Shown here piece by piece: positions 33,549 to 37,019 of a stretch of 37,019 nt of DNA (positions are counted from its first letter, which is position 1; the number at the start of each line of letters is the position of its first letter). Source of the DNA: Paracoccus fontiphilus. Its GTDB lineage: Bacteria > Pseudomonadota > Alphaproteobacteria > Rhodobacterales > Rhodobacteraceae. Under the pieces are notes generated by a model that saw nothing but the letters and a program-made list of their open reading frames with translations, had not been told where the DNA came from and made no database searches. Location of the stretch: contig NZ_JAFNAW010000035.1 of assembly GCF_017356265.1 (NCBI RefSeq), forward strand, positions 1-37,019, given 5' to 3'. Both the position numbers and the translations under genes were made by a program.

Positions 33549-34468
33549 CGCGCCACCGCCCGTCCGAACAGGCCCGCGGGACGCCAGAACAGCACCGCCG
33601 CCATCAGGATATAGACCAGCATCGGCGCGATGGTCCGCCCGGCCTGCGCGGCGGCGGCCGGGTCCATCAGCGACTTGAGGAGGATCGGGCCGAACATCCG
33701 GCCCAGCGTATCGACGATGCCGACCAGAAGCGCCGCGCAGAACGCGCCCTTGACCGAGCCCACGCCGCCGATCACGATCACCACGAAGGTCAGGATCAGG
33801 ATGCTGTCGCCCATGCCGGGATCGACCGACAGGATCGGCGAGACGATGGCCCCCGCAAAGCCCGCCAGCATCGCGCCCGCCGCAAAGACCAGCATGAACA
33901 GCCGGTTGATGTCCGTTCCCAGGGCCGAGACCATGGAACGGTTGGCGGCACCGGCCCGCAGCAGCATCCCGACGCGGGTTCGCGCGATCACGAACCACAG
34001 GGACAGCGCGACGCCCAGGCCCACGCCGATCACCGCCAGCCGATAGACCGGATAGCGCATCGGCCCGGCCAGCGGGACGGACCCGGACAGGATCTCGGGC
34101 ATCGCGACCGACAGCGGGGCCGAGCCCCACAGGATGCGGACCAGTTCCGACAGGACCAGCACAAGGCCGAAGGTCGCCAGCACCTGGTCCAGGTGGGATC
34201 TGTCGTAAAGCCTGCGGAAGACCAGCAGCTCCAGCACCAGTCCCACGGCCAGCGTGACAGGCAGGACCAGCGCCAGCGACAGCCAGAAGTTGCCTGTCGT
34301 GCCCATCATCATCGCCATCACATAGCCGCCGACCATGTAGAGCACGCCATGCGCCAGGTTGATGAAGTCCATGATGCCGAAGACCAGCGTCAGGCCCGCG
34401 GCGACAAGGAACAGCAGGACCCCGAACTGGGCGCCGTTCAGCAGTTGCAGAAGGAAAAGGTTGAACAT
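33545..34468 (-). CDS. livH: Liv-type ABC transporter permease LivH
   Basis: A 307-residue permease with about 8 helices. FLVAAGLTLVFGIMDFINLAHGVLYMVGGY is the conserved LivH N-terminal region and GGVGSVKGAFCAALLVGI the coupling segment. I choose the ATG at 34466-34468 (MFNLFLLQLLNG) with AGGA upstream, rather than the ATG 21 bp earlier. A 79-bp gap with two hairpins separates it from livK. Confidence 0.92.
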   Translation of the reverse strand: MFNLFLLQLLNGAQFGVLLFLVAAGLTLVFGIMDFINLAHGVLYMVGGYVMAMMMGTTGNFWLSLALVLPVTLAVGLVLELLVFRRLYDRSHLDQVLATFGLVLVLSELVRILWGSAPLSVAMPEILSGSVPLAGPMRYPVYRLAVIGVGLGVALSLWFVIARTRVGMLLRAGAANRSMVSALGTDINRLFMLVFAAGAMLAGFAGAIVSPILSVDPGMGDSILILTFVVIVIGGVGSVKGAFCAALLVGIVDTLGRMFGPILLKSLMDPAAAAQAGRTIAPMLVYILMAAVLFWRPAGLFGRAVAR

Positions 34469-34500
34469 CTGTCGTCCTGGAAAGCACATGCGGGACAGGC

Positions 34501-34547
34501 CCGGTCCCGAAGGACCGGTCGGTCGGTGCCGCCGCCCGCGACGGGCG
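34501..34547 (-). other. Tandem hairpins between livK and livH
   Basis: Directly after the livK stop, read leftward, CGCCCG-TCG-CGGGCG (34533-34547) forms a 6-bp stem, then CCGGTCC-TTCG-GGACCGG (34501-34518) forms a 7-bp stem closed by a UUCG loop in the RNA. No U-run follows. Such hairpins after a binding-protein gene usually raise its mRNA level over that of the permease genes. Confidence 0.65.
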
Positions 34548-35702
34548 TCACTTCATCGGGCATTCGCCGACATAGCTGTCGGCCGCGGCGGTGAAGACCT
34601 TCTCGACGACCGAGGTGCGGTAGTTGCCCTCGTCATCCTTGATGGCCTTGGTCAGGTAGAAGTCCTGGACCGGAAAGTTGTTGGTCGAGAACGCGAACTC
34701 GCCGCGCAGGCTGGGGAAATCGGCGGCCTTCAGCGCGGCGCGCAGGGCGTCGCGATCCTCGGTCCCGGCAGCCTTGACCGCGCTGTCGATCAGCATCAGC
34801 GCATCATAGGCCGCCATGGCATAGATCGACGGCACGCGGCCATAGTCCTGCCTGAAGCTTGCGACGAACTCGGCATTGCCGGGCGTGTCCAGGTCGGGCG
34901 CCCAGTTCGACCCCGTCAGCATGTCCAGCGCCGCGTCCTGTTCGGCGGGCAGCGTCGTTTCATCCACGGTGAAGGCCGACATCAGCGGGATCGAGGACAG
35001 GCCCGCCTGGCCCCATTGCTTGACCAGGTTCACGCCCATGCCGCCCGGCATGAAGGCATAGACGGCCGCCGGCTGGGTCGCGGCGATCTGCGCCAGTTCG
35101 GCCGAGAAATCCAGTTGCCCCAGCGGCACGAACAGCTCGCCAGCGACCTCGCCCTTGTAGGCGGCCTTGAAGCCGTTGAGGCTGTCCTGGCCCGCCTGGT
35201 AGTTCGGCGCCAGCAGATAGACGTTGGCGATGCCCTGCCGGTTCATGTGTTCCGCCAGGACCTGCGGCATCTGGTCGTTCTGGTACGAGGCGACAAAGAT
35301 GTCCGGGTTGCAGTCCTTGCCGGCAAAGTTCGACGGTCCCGCATTGGGCGACACCAGGATCGCCCCGCCCTGCGTGACCGGCGCGGCGATCGCCGTCATG
35401 ATGTTCGAGAAGGTCGGCCCGATCACGAAGTCGGCCCCGTCGCTTTCGACAAGCTCTCGCGCCTTCTGGGCGGCCACGTCGGGCTTGCCTTCGTCGTCCA
35501 CGACGATGATCTCGACCTCGCGCCCGCCGACCTTGCCGCCAAGCGCCTTTTCGGCCAGCAGCACGCCGTCGCGGGCATGTTCGCCCAACACGGCAGGGGG
35601 ACCGGAGAGCGTCACAAGGACGCCGATCCTGACCGGATCGTCGGCAAGGGCCGTCGATGCCAGGGACAAGGTCAGCGCGGTCGAAAGGGCCACAAGGCGC
35701 AT
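34548..35702 (-). CDS. livK: Liv-type ABC transporter substrate-binding protein
   Basis: A 384-residue periplasmic binding protein of the Leu/Ile/Val type I fold. The signal peptide is cleaved after about STALA (residue 20). VRIGVLVTLSGPPAVLGEHARDG and FVIGPTFSNIMTAIAAPV are family landmarks. The context (aryl-CoA ligase, formamidase, AraC regulator) suggests an aromatic carboxylate rather than a branched-chain amino acid as ligand; homologues that bind benzoates are known in this family. The ATG at 35700-35702 follows AGGAG. It is first in the liv-ligase-hydrolase set. Confidence 0.88.
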   Translation of the reverse strand: MRLVALSTALTLSLASTALADDPVRIGVLVTLSGPPAVLGEHARDGVLLAEKALGGKVGGREVEIIVVDDEGKPDVAAQKARELVESDGADFVIGPTFSNIMTAIAAPVTQGGAILVSPNAGPSNFAGKDCNPDIFVASYQNDQMPQVLAEHMNRQGIANVYLLAPNYQAGQDSLNGFKAAYKGEVAGELFVPLGQLDFSAELAQIAATQPAAVYAFMPGGMGVNLVKQWGQAGLSSIPLMSAFTVDETTLPAEQDAALDMLTGSNWAPDLDTPGNAEFVASFRQDYGRVPSIYAMAAYDALMLIDSAVKAAGTEDRDALRAALKAADFPSLRGEFAFSTNNFPVQDFYLTKAIKDDEGNYRTSVVEKVFTAAADSYVGECPMK

Positions 35703-35887
35703 CGGGCAGGCTCCTGTTGGATAGCTTTTGCTTTTTGTTGGGAACAATTTCATACGTAAAATTTCTCTCGCGCAAGAAAAATATGATCGACGACAGGAAT
35801 TGTTGAAAGCAGGGGCATGAACCCCATTGATCGACGCCGCCCTGCTTGCACGACGAGCAACGACGGGCCGGCCTTTGCGGGGATGCT
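35703..35887. promoter_or_regulatory. AT-rich control region between araC-like gene and livK
   Basis: This 185-bp gap is the most AT-rich stretch nearby, especially 35725-35810. An AACAATT (35743-35749) and its reverse complement AATTGTT (35798-35804) lie 55 bp apart. Leftward, TTGCGC with TATGAA 15 bp later is a poor promoter candidate, as expected for an activator-dependent start. No ORF is credible here. Confidence 0.4.
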
Positions 35888-36853
35888 TCAAGGCTGAAGA
35901 AACCCGGCCCCGCCGGTCTTCCTTGCGGCTTGGGACGGAAGCACGCCGAAACGCTGCCGATAGTCGGCCGCGAACAGCCCCATGTGATTGAAACCGCAGC
36001 GCATCGCCAGCCCGGTCAGGCCGTCCGTGCCGATGCGTCCGGCCTCGATATCGGCACGGGCGCGGTCAAGGCGCATGGCCTTCAACGCCACCATCGGCGT
36101 GACCCCGCGATGGCTGCGGAAGGCGCGGTGCAGGCTGCGGGTGCTGGTGCCCGCAGCCTCGGCGATCAGGGCAGGGGTCAGGTCCATGTCCAGATGGGCG
36201 GACATGAACCGCTCGGCCCGGCGCAGAAGGCCGGGGGAAGGGTCCGGACCGCCATCCCGGGCCCGGCCCTGGTCCAGCAGCGCGCCGATGACGGCGATCA
36301 GGGCCTGCTCCATCCCGGCCTCGGTCCCCGATTCCCCTTGCTGCATCTCGATGTCTTCCAGCAGGAAGTCCAGCAGGCGCAGCATCCGGGCCGCCACCCC
36401 TCCGGTCAGGGCAACCGAGGGCCGATCCCGTGCGATGCGCGAGAACAGAGCCGCGCCGCCGATCGCGTCCAGGTGCTGCGGTCCCAAATCGACGATCAGC
36501 ATCCGCGTGCCGGGCTGGAAATCCAGCCGGACCGGCGCGTCGGGACCGACCAGCTGGGCCGCGATCCCTTGCGCGAAATGCAACGTGCCGCCCCGGCGGT
36601 CGGTGGCGGAAAACCCGCCGCGCAGGGGGATCTGCAGCAGGGAAATCCCCTTCTCGGCCGACACCCGCACCTGCGCGGCCCCGCCCAGCGACACCGTTGT
36701 CAGGCCCACGCGGTCAAGCCTGCCGTGCAACACCTCGGTCCGATAGCGTGTGCGCGCACGCCCCTCGACCCGGCAGGGACGCAGCAGGCCGGACATCGTC
36801 GCCTCGAACTCCTCAAGCGAATCGGAGCGTCGCCAAAGCTGCCGTCGATCCAT
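35888..36853 (-). CDS. AraC/XylS family regulator
   Basis: A 321-residue regulator with an N-terminal cupin-like effector domain (about 1-200, the AraC-binding type of XylS, BenR and AntR) and two C-terminal helix-turn-helix motifs (LIAEAAGTSTRSLHRAF at about 235 and LAMRCGFNHMGLFAADYRQRFG at about 290). The ATG at 36851-36853 follows AGGGG; an upstream in-frame start lacks a ribosome site. It is directly upstream of livK in the same direction and is the likely activator of the import and ligase genes, responding to an aromatic acid. The ligand is not known. Confidence 0.87.
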   Translation of the reverse strand: MDRRQLWRRSDSLEEFEATMSGLLRPCRVEGRARTRYRTEVLHGRLDRVGLTTVSLGGAAQVRVSAEKGISLLQIPLRGGFSATDRRGGTLHFAQGIAAQLVGPDAPVRLDFQPGTRMLIVDLGPQHLDAIGGAALFSRIARDRPSVALTGGVAARMLRLLDFLLEDIEMQQGESGTEAGMEQALIAVIGALLDQGRARDGGPDPSPGLLRRAERFMSAHLDMDLTPALIAEAAGTSTRSLHRAFRSHRGVTPMVALKAMRLDRARADIEAGRIGTDGLTGLAMRCGFNHMGLFAADYRQRFGVLPSQAARKTGGAGFLQP

Positions 36854-36941
36854 GGTGCCCCTGTCCGTGTCGCGCGTCCCATCCCACCGCCCTGCCGCCC
36901 TTGTGGCAAGCACAAAACCGCGACGGAATACTTTAGAACAT

Positions 36942-37019
36942 CTAACAAAACCGTTTGATCTGGTTTAGGCAGATGAGGGCGCAGCCGAGGATCACGAAAG
37001 CCTCGTGGATGTCGGCGCG
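36942..37019 (-). mobile_element. IS5-type transposase, C-terminal end (runs off window)
   Basis: Read leftward, the last 25 codons encode RADIHEAFVILGCALICLNQI plus four residues and a TAG at 36942-36944. The R-x-D-I-H-E-A-F core and the hydrophobic tail ALIC are the standard end of IS5-family transposases. The rest lies outside. The element's terminal repeat should fall within about 36920-36941, but it cannot be fixed without the other end. Base composition in the flank drops in GC, consistent with an insertion. Confidence 0.75.

Noticed and set aside
1..37019. tRNA, rRNA, CRISPR array, riboswitch or prophage genes
   Set aside because: None was recognised; repeats found are short dyads in intergenic gaps, and all gaps longer than 150 bp are accounted for as control regions.

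Overview
This is a 37 kb piece of a high-GC proteobacterial genome devoted almost entirely to uptake and breakdown of aromatic acids and related carboxylates. The codon use, the gene families (a TRAP transporter, a Liv-type ABC importer, a catechol ortho-cleavage set beside a homogentisate set) and the dense ATGA/TGATG stop-start overlaps suggest an alphaproteobacterium of the Rhodobacterales, probably Paracoccus-like. That placement is an inference from style, not from a marker gene. I saw no rRNA, tRNA, CRISPR array or phage gene. The only mobile-element trace is the last 25 codons of an IS5-type transposase at the right edge.

Layout, left to right. (1) 1-3.0 kb: the 5' end of an SDR gene overlaps a fused FAD-monooxygenase/old-yellow-enzyme protein of the anthraniloyl-CoA (or salicylyl-CoA) hydroxylase type; a hotdog thioesterase is divergent. 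(2) 3.1-6.2 kb: a GntR/FCD regulator diverges from an ornithine cyclodeaminase gene that is translationally coupled to an M20D amidohydrolase; a perfect palindrome lies between them. (3) 6.3-14.8 kb, leftward: catB-catC-catA-benA-benB-benC-benD-benK-pcaD, taking benzoate through catechol and cis,cis-muconate to 3-oxoadipate. A divergent BenM/CatM-like LysR gene (14.9-15.9 kb) shares an intergenic ATAC-N7-GTAT dyad with it. (4) 15.9-19.9 kb: a MarR regulator diverges from hmgA-fahA-maiA (homogentisate to fumarate plus acetoacetate), with a strong sigma-70-like promoter embedded in two TTGC-N4-GCAA dyads.

(5) 19.9-26.4 kb: a LysR regulator diverges from a class III CoA-transferase, an HMG-CoA-lyase-family enzyme, a three-component TRAP transporter and a gamma-carbonic-anhydrase-like protein. 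This is the least explained module: it looks like import, CoA activation and carbon-carbon cleavage of an unidentified (hydroxy)carboxylate. (6) 26.4-28.6 kb: an Lrp/AsnC regulator diverges from hpd (4-hydroxyphenylpyruvate dioxygenase) and a small Rieske protein. (7) 28.6-36.9 kb, leftward: an AraC/XylS-type regulator, then livK-livH-livM-livG-livF, an aryl-CoA ligase of the benzoate/2-aminobenzoate type, and a kynurenine-formamidase-like hydrolase. Region 7 fits uptake and CoA activation of anthranilate, which the enzyme at the left edge could then hydroxylate.

How they work together: tyrosine/phenylalanine carbon enters through hpd and hmgA-fahA-maiA; benzoate enters through BenK and the ben/cat/pcaD set; tryptophan-derived or external anthranilate probably enters through the Liv importer, ligase and fused monooxygenase/reductase. 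Missing from the window are pcaIJF, kynureninase, tryptophan dioxygenase and any ring-opening steps after the CoA hydroxylase. A recurring structural feature is a strong hairpin in many of the longer gaps between co-directional genes, while enzyme subunits are joined by 4-nt overlaps.
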